DNA of 64,000 nt from a bacterium (GTDB lineage: Bacteria > Actinomycetota > Acidimicrobiia > Spongiisociales > ZC4RG35), in NCBI GenBank assembly GCA_028823995.1, contig JAPPFD010000020.1, positions 39,857-103,856 on the forward strand, in the 5' to 3' direction. The notes under the pieces are model-generated. The model saw nothing but the letters and a program-made list of their open reading frames with translations, did not search any database and had not been told where the DNA came from. Of this stretch, positions 9,050 through 17,886 are shown piece after piece (the first letter of the stretch is position 1; each line of letters begins with the position of its first letter). Position numbers and translations under genes: made by a program.

Positions 9050-10228
9050 TCAGTCAGAGATCCTTTCCCATCTGCCTCCCACCGACGAGTTCATCATCGC
9101 CTCTTGAGCATTGGCCACATATCGGGCGTCTTCAAAGGTGGGAACCCAACCCTCCCCGGTCTCCATGTGGTGGATCATTGCCGCCGCCTGGATACTGACG
9201 ATGTCCTCGTAGCCGATGCCCACTCCCGGACCGGGCCAGAATTTCGCCTGTCCGGGGTGACCGGGACCGCTCAGGATGGTCCGCTCACTGTCGGGATGGG
9301 AATCATGCATGATCACCAGTTCGTTCATCCGCTCCAGGTTCCAGGAGATCGCCCCTTCGGTTCCATGGACATCGAAGGCCATCCGGCAGACCGGACCATT
9401 GATCACCCGGCAGGCCTCCAGATGCCCTCGCCCTCCGTTCTCGAACCGGATCAGGGCGGTTGCGTAGTCGTCGTTGGTCACGGGACCCCTTCTGTCGGTG
9501 GCCCGGGCGCCGAACACGTGGCTTTCGGAACGGGCGGGTATGGGACGCTCCCCTATGAAGGTGTGAGTGTCGGCCACGACCTCTCTGATCTTCCCGGCCA
9601 TGAAATGGGACATGTCCAGCACATGGGACATCAGATCCCCCAGTGCCCCGAATCCCGCCTCCTCCTCTTCGAACCGCCAGGACAGTGGCGTCGCCGGGTC
9701 CCTGCCGTATCCAACCAGGAAACGACCCCGATAGTGGGTGACGTCGCCGATCACTCCCTTCGCCACCAACTGCTGGGCGTATCTGGTCATCGGGGCCCAT
9801 CTATAGACGTAGCCGACCATGGAACGCACCCCGTTCCGGGCTGCCGAGTCGGCGATGAGACGGGTTTCCTCAGGAGAGCGGCCCACCGGTTTTTCGCAGA
9901 AGACGTTTTTACCCGCCTCGCCGGCGGCTTGAGCAAACCGGGCGTGGGTGCCGTTCGGAGAACAGATCATCACCAGGTCCACGTCATCGGCCCTGATCAC
10001 CTCCTGCCAGGACGCGGCGGCTCGTTCGAATCCGTACAGAGCTTTGGCTTCCTCCACCTGGTCCGCAGATTCATCTGCACATACCACCAGGCGGGGAGGA
10101 TCGGCGCGCAACTCGTCAAAGCGTGTCGCGGCGCTCAAGATTGCCTGACAGTGCTTCGACCCCATCAGGCCCATACCGATCATCCCGATTCCTGTCACGA
10201 AGCGCCTATTGATGTGATGATTAGACAA
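9050..10228 (-). CDS. Gfo/Idh/MocA-family oxidoreductase (inositol 2-dehydrogenase-like)
   Basis: A 392-residue member of the same family as its downstream neighbour but clearly diverged. Marks are GMIGMGLMGSKHC (nucleotide binding), FCEKPVGRSPEE with the catalytic Lys, and LGDLMSHVLDMSHFM with Asp and His. The longest frame starts at TTG 10228, but GTG near 10200, directly before TGIGMIGMG, is also possible. It is transcribed away from the ABC importer genes, sharing the 10229-10394 intergenic region with them. Confidence 0.86.
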   Translation of the reverse strand: MSNHHINRRFVTGIGMIGMGLMGSKHCQAILSAATRFDELRADPPRLVVCADESADQVEEAKALYGFERAAASWQEVIRADDVDLVMICSPNGTHARFAQAAGEAGKNVFCEKPVGRSPEETRLIADSAARNGVRSMVGYVYRWAPMTRYAQQLVAKGVIGDVTHYRGRFLVGYGRDPATPLSWRFEEEEAGFGALGDLMSHVLDMSHFMAGKIREVVADTHTFIGERPIPARSESHVFGARATDRRGPVTNDDYATALIRFENGGRGHLEACRVINGPVCRMAFDVHGTEGAISWNLERMNELVIMHDSHPDSERTILSGPGHPGQAKFWPGPGVGIGYEDIVSIQAAAMIHHMETGEGWVPTFEDARYVANAQEAMMNSSVGGRWERISD

Positions 10229-10313
10229 CTTATCCTAGACCGATGGGTCGAAATTCCTCCCGTGACGGCAGGACCGCCTCACGAAAATAATCCGACTCTT
10301 ATGAGCTCACAAG

Positions 10314-10327
10314 ACATCATATGATGT
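10314..10327. promoter_or_regulatory. Palindromic operator candidate in a divergent promoter region
   Basis: ACATCATATGATGT is a perfect 14-bp palindrome. It contains TATGAT, a possible -10 box for the ABC importer genes, and lies between these and the divergent Gfo/Idh genes. Position and symmetry fit a repressor site, perhaps for the FadR-type regulator at 5580-6290. Confidence 0.5.
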
Positions 10328-10394
10328 AATCTCTCGCTCAGCAGGAATTCGGAGAAGAGTCAACTCTGTCAGAAGAGTGAATGGAGAAGTGAAA

Positions 10395-12491
10395 ATGAGA
10401 CTACGTGCAAATGTCCTGTTGACCGGACTTCTCATATTGGGATTGATAGCGGCGGCCTGCGGTGAGGATGAGGAAGTCACTACCACAACCGCCGCCCCGG
10501 CGGCGGAGGCGCCCGAGACTACCGCTGCTCCTGAGGATCCGATTGTGGTTGGGATTCCGGCGCTTATCGCCACCCACCCGTTCTATGTTGAGCAGTATCG
10601 ATATTTCCAGCACGAGGCGGACCGGCAGGGCGCCGAACTGATAATCGTGGACAGCGCCCCCACCGGGGAACTCAACGAGGTGCAGATGCTGGATGACGCC
10701 TATTCCCTGTTGGAAAGAGGCGTTGACGCGATCATCATGGAGTACATCAACCCCGAGCCCTTCCTCGACTTCCAGGTGGAAGCGGCTTCGAGAGGCGTGT
10801 GCGTGCTCAACGAGTCGCAGACCCCTCTGACCGGAGCGCAGAACTGGAACGAGGACAACTACGCGGGCGGCTTCGCGGTGGGCGTCGACGCCGGTGAGTG
10901 GGCGGCTGCCAAGGGAGACAATGCGCCCAAGATGGCCGTGATCGTACGTCCTGACAACCCGCCCATCCTGGCCCGCAGCAATGGTTTCGTGGCTGGGGTG
11001 CAGAGTGTTGTCTCAGGCGCCGAGGTGGTTGCCGAGGCCCAGGCGATCGGACCTGAAGAGCACGCCGCGGCCTTCGCCAACATGGCGGCAGCCAACCCGG
11101 ACGCCAGTATCTGGTTCGCTCCTGAGATCGACTCAGGAGTGGCGGGACTGGCGGCGCTTGCAGAGCAGGGCCTGACCGACCCCAGCGAGGTCTTCCTGGC
11201 CGTGACCAACGTCTCCGAAGCAGGCCTTGAGGTGCTGGCCGCCGGCGACACACCGATGCAGGCCGCCTACATGTACTCCAAGAACAACCTGGCGTCGATC
11301 CAGATGTTCCGGGATGCCCTGGCTTGCGCCAGAGGCGAGACCAGGCCGCCCACCGTGTACATGCTGGGCAGCGTCGTGACCACTGACAATCTGGCAGACA
11401 TCCAGCAGATGCTCCAGGATCTGGACAGTTCCGGCGAGTACCCCCAGTACCTGGAGGACCTGATCACCAGCGTTATCGACTACCGCGACGAACCCCAGAC
11501 CACCCCGACGCCCGAGGATCCGATCGTGGTAGGGGTGCCGGCGCTTATCGCCACCCACCCGTTCTATGTTGAGCAGTATCGATATTTCCAGCACGAGGCG
11601 GACCGGCAGGGCGCCGAACTGATAATCGTGGACAGCGCCCCCACCGGGGAACTCAACGAGGTGCAGATGCTGGATGACGCCTATTCCCTGTTGGAAAGAG
11701 GCGTTGACGCGATCATCATGGAGTACATCAACCCCGAGCCCTTCCTCGACTTCCAGGTGGAAGCGGCTTCGAGAGGCGTGTGCGTGCTCAACGAGTCGCA
11801 GACCCCTCTGACCGGAGCGCAGAACTGGAACGAAGACAACTATGCAGGCGGCTATGCGGTTGGCGTTGCGGCCGGTGAGTGGGCGGCTGCCAAGGGAGAC
11901 AGTGCGCCCAAGATGGCCGTGATCGTGCGTCCTGACAATCCGCCCATCCTGGCCCGGAGCAATGGCTTCGTCGAAGGCGTGCAAAGCGTCGTTCCCGGTG
12001 CCGAGGTGGTTGCCGAGGCGCAGGCGATCGGTCCTGAGGAGCACGCCGCGGCATTCGCCAACATGGCGGCAGCCAACCCGGACGCCAGCATCTGGTTCGC
12101 TCCTGAGATCGACTCGGGAGTGGCGGGACTGGCGGCGCTTGCAGAGCAGGGCCTGACCGACCCCAGCGAGGTTTTCCTGGCGGTGACCAACGTCTCTGAA
12201 GCCGGGCTTGAAGTTCTCGCTGCCGGCGACACACCGCTGCAGGCCGCCTATATGTACTCAAAGAACAACCTGGCATCTATCCAGATGTTCCGGGACGCCC
12301 TGGCCTGCGCCAGAGGTGAGTCGAGGCCACCCACCGTGTACATGCTCGGCAATGTGGTCGATTCTGATAACCTGGCGGATATCCAGCAGATGCTGCAGGA
12401 TCTGGACAGTTCCGGCGAGTACCCCCAGTACCTGGAGGACCTGATCCAAAGCGTGATCGACTACCGGGACGAACCACAAACCACTCCCTGA
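10395..12491 (+). CDS. Sugar ABC transporter substrate-binding lipoprotein with two fused binding domains
   Basis: A 698-residue lipoprotein about twice the usual length. The signal peptide ends at the lipobox LIAAACGE, followed by a Thr/Ala/Glu-rich linker. Then come two periplasmic-binding-protein domains of the ribose/fructose type. Each begins with EDPIVVG, carries ATHPFYVEQYRYFQHEAD and ends with DYRDEPQTTP. The repeats have a period of 981 bp, exactly 327 codons. Copy 1 is 10533-11513 and copy 2 is 11514-12488. The start is ATG 10395 with GGAGAAG at 10383-10389; an in-frame GTG at 10377 is less likely. It heads an importer operon with an ATPase and a permease. Each molecule would offer two sites to one channel. 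Confidence 0.88.
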   Translation: MRLRANVLLTGLLILGLIAAACGEDEEVTTTTAAPAAEAPETTAAPEDPIVVGIPALIATHPFYVEQYRYFQHEADRQGAELIIVDSAPTGELNEVQMLDDAYSLLERGVDAIIMEYINPEPFLDFQVEAASRGVCVLNESQTPLTGAQNWNEDNYAGGFAVGVDAGEWAAAKGDNAPKMAVIVRPDNPPILARSNGFVAGVQSVVSGAEVVAEAQAIGPEEHAAAFANMAAANPDASIWFAPEIDSGVAGLAALAEQGLTDPSEVFLAVTNVSEAGLEVLAAGDTPMQAAYMYSKNNLASIQMFRDALACARGETRPPTVYMLGSVVTTDNLADIQQMLQDLDSSGEYPQYLEDLITSVIDYRDEPQTTPTPEDPIVVGVPALIATHPFYVEQYRYFQHEADRQGAELIIVDSAPTGELNEVQMLDDAYSLLERGVDAIIMEYINPEPFLDFQVEAASRGVCVLNESQTPLTGAQNWNEDNYAGGYAVGVAAGEWAAAKGDSAPKMAVIVRPDNPPILARSNGFVEGVQSVVPGAEVVAEAQAIGPEEHAAAFANMAAANPDASIWFAPEIDSGVAGLAALAEQGLTDPSEVFLAVTNVSEAGLEVLAAGDTPLQAAYMYSKNNLASIQMFRDALACARGESRPPTVYMLGNVVDSDNLADIQQMLQDLDSSGEYPQYLEDLIQSVIDYRDEPQTTP
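10533..12488 (+). repeat. 981-bp in-frame tandem duplication inside the binding-protein gene
   Basis: Two direct copies, 10533-11513 and 11514-12488. By eye 10557-10852 and 11538-11833 (296 bp) are identical, whereas the following stretch differs at many, mostly synonymous, positions. The final part is again close to identical in places. Confidence 0.9.
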
Positions 12492-12527
12492 CCGGTAATA
12501 CAAGAGAAAGCAAACGGATGGCTTACG

Positions 12528-13295
12528 ATGATGGTGGATTCCGCTAACAGCAGGTCCACCATCATCGAAGTCTCCGGAATATCTAAATTCTACGAGCGAG
12601 TACGGGCGCTCCACGGGGTGAGCCTCTCGTTGAGAGCCGGGGAATGCCTGGGACTGGTAGGGGACAACGGAGCGGGCAAGACCACCCTGCTCCGGATTAT
12701 GAACGGAGAGTTGGTGCCTGACATCGGTGAGATCCGCGTGCATGGCGACCGGGTGAAAGAGTGGTCGGTACGCGACGCTCGCCGAGTCGGGATCGCCACG
12801 GTCGCCCAGAACCTGGATCTCTGCGATGAGCTGGATGTTCCTGGCAATGTCTTCCTGAACGCCGAGATCCCCAAGTGGCGTTTCGGTCCGATCGGTTGGA
12901 TGGATCGCCGCCGGATCCGCAGTGAAGCCAAGGATCTCCTGGCAAGCATCGGAGCATCGGTGCCGCACAGTGCAACCAAGGTCGAACGGCTGTCGGGCGG
13001 GCAGAGGCAGGCCATTGCCATTGCTCGCTCTCTTCGGGGAGATCCCCGGCTGGTGCTGATGGACGAACCGACCGCGGCATTGGGAATTCGCCAGGCGAAC
13101 ACCATTCTGAGCAGCATCAGACGGATGGTCGAAGGCGGAATCGGGGTGGTGATCATCTCCCACAACCTCGATCACGTCCTAAACGTCAGTGATCGCCTGG
13201 TGACCATGTTCCAGGGACGGATCACACTCGATGAACCGGCCAGCGCCATTCGCAGAGATAAACTCCTGGCCGCCATGATGGGTCATAGGGAGTGA
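12528..13295 (+). CDS. Sugar ABC transporter ATP-binding protein (FrcA-like, single domain)
   Basis: A 255-residue ATPase. Walker A is GDNGAGKTT near residue 45, the signature LSGGQRQAIAIARSL near 155, Walker B LVLMDEPTAALG near 175, and the switch His in VVIISHNLDHV. Unlike RbsA or MglA (about 500 residues, two nucleotide domains) it has one domain, as in FrcA, so it must dimerise. It lies 36 bp after the binding protein and 7 bp before the permease, and energises import from the cytoplasmic side of the membrane. Confidence 0.9.
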   Translation: MMVDSANSRSTIIEVSGISKFYERVRALHGVSLSLRAGECLGLVGDNGAGKTTLLRIMNGELVPDIGEIRVHGDRVKEWSVRDARRVGIATVAQNLDLCDELDVPGNVFLNAEIPKWRFGPIGWMDRRRIRSEAKDLLASIGASVPHSATKVERLSGGQRQAIAIARSLRGDPRLVLMDEPTAALGIRQANTILSSIRRMVEGGIGVVIISHNLDHVLNVSDRLVTMFQGRITLDEPASAIRRDKLLAAMMGHRE

Positions 13296-13302
13296 GGGGA
13301 CC

Positions 13303-14325
13303 ATGCCGACCCGGGTAGGTAGGAGCAGCGCGCTGGCACTGGGGTTGATCATCGTGGTCACCGCCGTGCAGTTACAGGCCAGCCACTATCTGACCCCGAC
13401 CAACATCCGGGTGATAGCAATTCAATTGGTGTCGTTGGGCATCGGAGCGTTGGGATCCGCCTTCGTGGTGGCTTCGGGCAATATCGATATCTCGATCGGT
13501 TCGATGTTTTCCCTGTGCGGGGTCATGGCATCGATGGCGGCCGCTGCCGGGATGCCCTGGCCCATGGCGCTCTTGGTGGGGCCGCTGATGGGGGCCCTCC
13601 TGGGAGGAGTCAACGGCGTGATGGTCCACCGTTTGGCGGTGTCTCCCATCGTGGTGACCCTGGGGGCCCTGACACTATATGCCGGGGTGGTAATCCTCAT
13701 CACCCGGGGAAGGACTGTGGCAGGCGTTCCACAGGAATTCCGGACGGTGGGTCGGGGTCAGTTCTTCGCCATTCCGGTCAATGTCTTGATTTTCATCGGT
13801 CTGGCTTTGCTGGCCTTCGCCTTTGCAAACCGGATTGATATCGGCCGTCGTTTGCTGGCAGTGGGCTCCAACGTCAGGGCGGCCGCGTCAGTGGGAATAC
13901 CGATCCGAAAGTATGTGATCGGCGTGTTCATCGCCAACGGAATCATGGTGGGTCTGGCCTCCACGTTGAGCGCCAGCCGATTCGGGACCGCTGCTCCCAC
14001 CGCCGGCATCGGTTATGAATTGCAGGTGTTGACAGCTGTCCTGCTGGGCGGTGTGCTGTTCACCGGAGGTGTGGCCCCCATTGGGGGGGTCCTGTTGGCC
14101 GTGGGTCTGATCGGTACGATCCGATCGGGGTTGATAGCCATCGGATTCGAGGTGACCTGGACCAACGTCGTTATAGGGGCCCTGCTGATAGGAGCCGTTG
14201 CCCTCAACCAATTCTCGGAGGAAAGAAGGGAGAGAGCCGTAACCAGATCGGCGCTGGCGGAAGCCTTGGAAGAGGAGGATGCCGGGATATCCGAACCCGG
14301 TGACCCTGATCCCGATAAAGAGTGA
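13303..14325 (+). CDS. Sugar ABC transporter permease (RbsC/FrcB-like)
   Basis: A 340-residue membrane protein with about eight to ten hydrophobic segments, belonging to the branched-chain amino acid/ribose permease fold. The typical segment SGNIDISIGSMFSL is near residue 60, and ISRYVI-like family residues are replaced by AASVGIPIRKYVIG near 195. The C-terminal 40 residues are charged and probably cytoplasmic. It would form the homodimeric channel with the ATPase encoded just upstream. Confidence 0.9.
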   Translation: MPTRVGRSSALALGLIIVVTAVQLQASHYLTPTNIRVIAIQLVSLGIGALGSAFVVASGNIDISIGSMFSLCGVMASMAAAAGMPWPMALLVGPLMGALLGGVNGVMVHRLAVSPIVVTLGALTLYAGVVILITRGRTVAGVPQEFRTVGRGQFFAIPVNVLIFIGLALLAFAFANRIDIGRRLLAVGSNVRAAASVGIPIRKYVIGVFIANGIMVGLASTLSASRFGTAAPTAGIGYELQVLTAVLLGGVLFTGGVAPIGGVLLAVGLIGTIRSGLIAIGFEVTWTNVVIGALLIGAVALNQFSEERRERAVTRSALAEALEEEDAGISEPGDPDPDKE

Positions 14326-14367
14326 CCAGCCGGCGGTTGGTTGAACACCCCGAAAGGAGGCAGATCA

Positions 14368-16599
14368 TTGGGAGTATGCGGCTACCTTGACCAGTGGTCA
14401 TATTTGCCCGGCGATGAAGTTCGCATGCACCTCGACACCGGCGGCCAACCCTTCTCCTTCGATCTGGTATCGCTTGATTCTGCCAGAGCACGCATAGCCT
14501 CCATCGGTCGGGATGGGATTCCGGGCAGCCAACCCTGCTCGCCGGTGGGATCGATGGTCTATGTTCCAAGCGTCGGACCGGAGACTCTGACGCAGATGGC
14601 CATCCAGCTTTGGATCTGGCCCACTCTGCCGCGGCGAGGTGAGCAACAGACGCTGGTGCATTGGCGGGACCAAGTCACCAAAGAAGGGGTGATGCTGGCT
14701 CTGGGCGAGACCGGCCGCCCCTTCTTTGAACTGTCTTGGGCCGAGCACCGGTGGAGAGTCTCGGTGGAGGTCGTGCTCACAGAAAGGACCTGGTTCCGGG
14801 TTCTCGGTGGGTTCGACACCGCTGCAGGCCGACAATCTCTTTGTGTTGAGGACCTCGACGGACGTTCCTGGGAAAGTAGCGCAGCTATCCAACAACTGCC
14901 GGACGCGGCCACTCTTGTAATCGATGGTCCGGTCATGATGGGCGCCGTCGGAACCTTCGACAGTGCGGGCAGCCACTCCATCGAACATTGCTATGACGGG
15001 AAGATCGAACAACCGGCGCTGTACCGCGAATGGACGCGGTCATCGTTCGAAGAAACCCGGCATGCCGAAGAAATCCCGCCCGATGCAGTGATCGGACGTT
15101 GGGACTTTGCCGGGATGGGAGCCACGACCCGCGTGCCCGATGTAGGACCGCACCATCGGGACGGCTGGACCGTCAACCTTCCGGCATTGCGGATGAAAGG
15201 ACACGCCTGGAGTTGGCGTCAGTTATCCGGCGAGCAAGCCTCGAACCGAAGCGCCATTCACTTCCATCATGATGATGTCGGGGATAAGAACTGGGCAGTG
15301 TCGGCTGCCGCCACTCTTCCTGAGGATCTGGGACCCGGCGCCTATGCCATGCAAGTCGACAGCGGGGAAGTTTCGATAGAACTGCCCTTCTTCGTCCGCA
15401 GCGGGAGTGACAAGCCTGATCTGGCGGTATTGATGCCCACCTTCACGTATCTGGCCTACGGGAACCTCCGGCCGGACCCCAATCCTGACTCGGTTGCTAT
15501 CGAGGAGGCCCACGCCGAAGTGGGGATGCACCCCTTCGATGAGTCGAACCCCTTCGACAGTTTCCTAGCCACACGCCCCGATCTGGGCGCCGCGGTGTAC
15601 AACCTGCATGCCGACGCCAGTGGGATTTGCTACGCCACCCGCAACCGCCCCATCGTTTCCTTTGCGTCCGAGTATGAGTGGTGGGGAACCAGCGGTCCGC
15701 GCCACTTCTCGACCGACGTCATCCTGCTCCGGTGGCTGCGGGCGGAGGGGCGCCAATTCGACGTCATCACTGATGAGGACATCGACACGTACGGCGCTGA
15801 CTTGCTCTCTTCCTACTCGGTGGTGATCACCGGGAGCCATCCCGAATACGTTTCGTCCGGGTGGCTGTCGGCGCTGGAGGATTGGCTGGAGGCTGGCGGA
15901 AGGCTCATGTATCTAGGAGGCAATGGTCTCTATTGGGTAACTGCCACCCACCCCGATATGCCCGGCGTCATCGAACTGCGCCGGGGCTTTGCCGGATCCC
16001 GAGACTGGACGTCCGAGGTTGGAGAAGAATGGCTCAGCTTCGAGGACGGAGTGGGCGGACTATGGCGTCACCGCGGCATCGCTCCCCAGCGGCTGTTGGG
16101 GGTGGGATTCACCGCAATGGGTTGGGGCACCTCCGCCGGCTACGAGAGATGTCCGGACTCGTTCGAGGATGATGTGGCCTTCGTTTTCGACGGCATAGGG
16201 GACGATGAGATCATCGGTGAGTTCGACAGCGGTCTGGGCGGGGCGCTCATGGGAGCAGCAGGCGATGAGATCGACCGACTCGACTATGAGTTGGGGACTC
16301 CCTCCCAGGCCAGGTTGCTGGCAACCTCCTCAGGCCGTCATGGGCAGTTCCAGCGCGCCATCGAAGACCTGATGCAGACCAACAACTTCTTCGGGTCGCC
16401 TCGGGACCCCGACGTAAGGGCGGACATGGTTCTCATAGAACGAGAAAACGGCGGATGCGTCTTCTCGGTCGGATCCATGAACTGGATTCCGTTCCTAGCC
16501 ACTCAGAACGGGAACAGCAATGTGGCGAAGGTCACCCGCAATGTCCTGGCAAACTTCCTGTCACGACCGCGAATGGAAAGAGGAGGAACAAAGGAATGA
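14368..16599 (+). CDS. N,N-dimethylformamidase large (beta) subunit-like protein
   Basis: About 743 residues, close to the 762 of the known dimethylformamidase (DMFase) beta subunit. A laminin-G-like region covers roughly 65-270, and the conserved C-terminal DMFase-like domain roughly 340-735, with PTFTYLAYGN, CYATRNRP, SEYEWWG, TGSHPEYVS (His491 and Glu493) and FSVGSMNWIP. In Paracoccus DMFase a mononuclear iron is held by two Tyr and a Glu; the HxE pair here fits, but the tyrosines need alignment. TTG 14368 is preferred because AAAGGAGG stands 7 nt before it. No small alpha subunit is seen. Position in the sugar operon suggests a different amide or amidine substrate, or another reaction altogether. 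Confidence 0.72.
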   Translation: MGVCGYLDQWSYLPGDEVRMHLDTGGQPFSFDLVSLDSARARIASIGRDGIPGSQPCSPVGSMVYVPSVGPETLTQMAIQLWIWPTLPRRGEQQTLVHWRDQVTKEGVMLALGETGRPFFELSWAEHRWRVSVEVVLTERTWFRVLGGFDTAAGRQSLCVEDLDGRSWESSAAIQQLPDAATLVIDGPVMMGAVGTFDSAGSHSIEHCYDGKIEQPALYREWTRSSFEETRHAEEIPPDAVIGRWDFAGMGATTRVPDVGPHHRDGWTVNLPALRMKGHAWSWRQLSGEQASNRSAIHFHHDDVGDKNWAVSAAATLPEDLGPGAYAMQVDSGEVSIELPFFVRSGSDKPDLAVLMPTFTYLAYGNLRPDPNPDSVAIEEAHAEVGMHPFDESNPFDSFLATRPDLGAAVYNLHADASGICYATRNRPIVSFASEYEWWGTSGPRHFSTDVILLRWLRAEGRQFDVITDEDIDTYGADLLSSYSVVITGSHPEYVSSGWLSALEDWLEAGGRLMYLGGNGLYWVTATHPDMPGVIELRRGFAGSRDWTSEVGEEWLSFEDGVGGLWRHRGIAPQRLLGVGFTAMGWGTSAGYERCPDSFEDDVAFVFDGIGDDEIIGEFDSGLGGALMGAAGDEIDRLDYELGTPSQARLLATSSGRHGQFQRAIEDLMQTNNFFGSPRDPDVRADMVLIERENGGCVFSVGSMNWIPFLATQNGNSNVAKVTRNVLANFLSRPRMERGGTKE

Positions 16600-17732
16600 A
16601 ACGGAAGGTCGGAGTGGGGGTGGTGGGCTGCGGTCATGTGAGTCTCCAATACCTGGAGGGATTCCAGGCAATGTCCTCTCTCGAGGTGGTCGGGTGTTTC
16701 GACGTTGATCGAACACAAGCGGAAACCCGCGCCGCGGAGTTCGACATCCCCCGCATCTACCGCCACTTGGAGGAGTTGCTAGCCGACCCCGCGGTAGAGA
16801 TTGTTCTGAACATCACCCCCCCATTGGTCCACTTTGAAGTCTCGGAGACCGCTCTCGAAGCCGGCAAGCACGTCTTCTCGGAGAAGCCTCTGGCCCCCAC
16901 CCGAGAACAGGGGCAACATCTCCTCCACCTCGCCGCCGCCAACCAAGTCCGGCTGGCATGCGCCCCGGATACCTTCCTGGGAAGCGGACTCCAAACTTCG
17001 CGCAAGCTCCTCGACGACGGATGGATCGGAACGCCGGTGGGAGCGAGTGCCTTCTTCTTGTCCAATGGCGTAGAGCACTTTCATCCCAGCCCAGCCTTTT
17101 TCTACGGTCCGGCGGGAGGGCCGGTGCTGGACGTGGGTCCGTACTACCTCACGGCGCTCATCAACCTGCTCGGTCCCGTGGCGCGGGTTGCTGCCATTTC
17201 CCGAATCAGTTTCCCCGAGCGGATGATCACCTCACCGGACCAATACGGTTCCCGAATCAAGGTGGAGACGCCGACTTATGTCTCTTCGGTTCTGGAATTC
17301 GAATCCGGAATCATCAGCCCGCTGCTCGCTACATTCGACGTGCAGGCCACCCGACTGCCCTTCATAGAGGTGTACGGCACGGAGGGCTCATTGAGCACCA
17401 CGGACCCCGATCTCTGGAGCGGGAGTCCCGGGATTCGCCGATACGGTGAGGAGGAGAAGGCCATGCTGGACTTGGAGCGAAATGTCCAGTGGACGGCTTT
17501 TCGATCCTCCCGGCCCCTCGCCGGGAGGAGAGGTGTGGGAGTCCATGATCTCGCTCAGGCCATCATTGATGGTCGACCCCATCGAGTAGCGGCCGAAGTT
17601 GCTTATCATGTGCTGGACATTGCCCTTTCCGTTGCCGAAGCGGCGGAGGCGGGGGTCCATGTGGAAGTCGCCAGCACATGCACGCGACCGGCGCCGCTCC
17701 AAACGGGTGTGGTGCCGTGCCAGGCGCCCTGA
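16596..17732 (+). CDS. Gfo/Idh/MocA-family oxidoreductase
   Basis: A 378-residue dehydrogenase and the third of its family in the island. The nucleotide motif VGVVGCGHVSLQY opens the protein, FSEKPLAPTREQ holds the catalytic Lys, and GPVLDVGPYYLTALI gives the Asp/Tyr region. ATG 16596 overlaps the stop of the DMFase-like gene (ATGA) and follows AGGAGGAACAAAGG, so the two are translationally coupled. It probably closes the operon that begins with the binding protein at 10395. Confidence 0.87.
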   Translation: MKRKVGVGVVGCGHVSLQYLEGFQAMSSLEVVGCFDVDRTQAETRAAEFDIPRIYRHLEELLADPAVEIVLNITPPLVHFEVSETALEAGKHVFSEKPLAPTREQGQHLLHLAAANQVRLACAPDTFLGSGLQTSRKLLDDGWIGTPVGASAFFLSNGVEHFHPSPAFFYGPAGGPVLDVGPYYLTALINLLGPVARVAAISRISFPERMITSPDQYGSRIKVETPTYVSSVLEFESGIISPLLATFDVQATRLPFIEVYGTEGSLSTTDPDLWSGSPGIRRYGEEEKAMLDLERNVQWTAFRSSRPLAGRRGVGVHDLAQAIIDGRPHRVAAEVAYHVLDIALSVAEAAEAGVHVEVASTCTRPAPLQTGVVPCQAP

Positions 17733-17886
17733 GCCGGGCGGGCCGCGGCGACTTGCAGACAGTCGGGAGCGGAAGCGTTGCACTAGCGGCAGAGCTTGAC
17801 CAACATGGGCCTCAACGAGATCCAACCCGCTTTGACGTCAGTTCCACCGATTCGAGAGGGGGATGCAAGGCCAACGGTAGGTGCGC
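17733..17886. other. Gap between convergent genes with a short repeat/hairpin
   Basis: No gene is seen. ACGGTAGGT occurs twice (17874-17882 and 17889-17897), and GTAGG-tgcg-CCTAC can form a small hairpin at the end of the amidase gene. It lacks a T-tract, so it is not a clear terminator. Confidence 0.3.

Noticed and set aside
10377..10394. GTG 10377 as the start of the binding protein
   Set aside because: ATG 10395 is preceded by GGAGAAG at a good distance and gives a standard lipoprotein signal.
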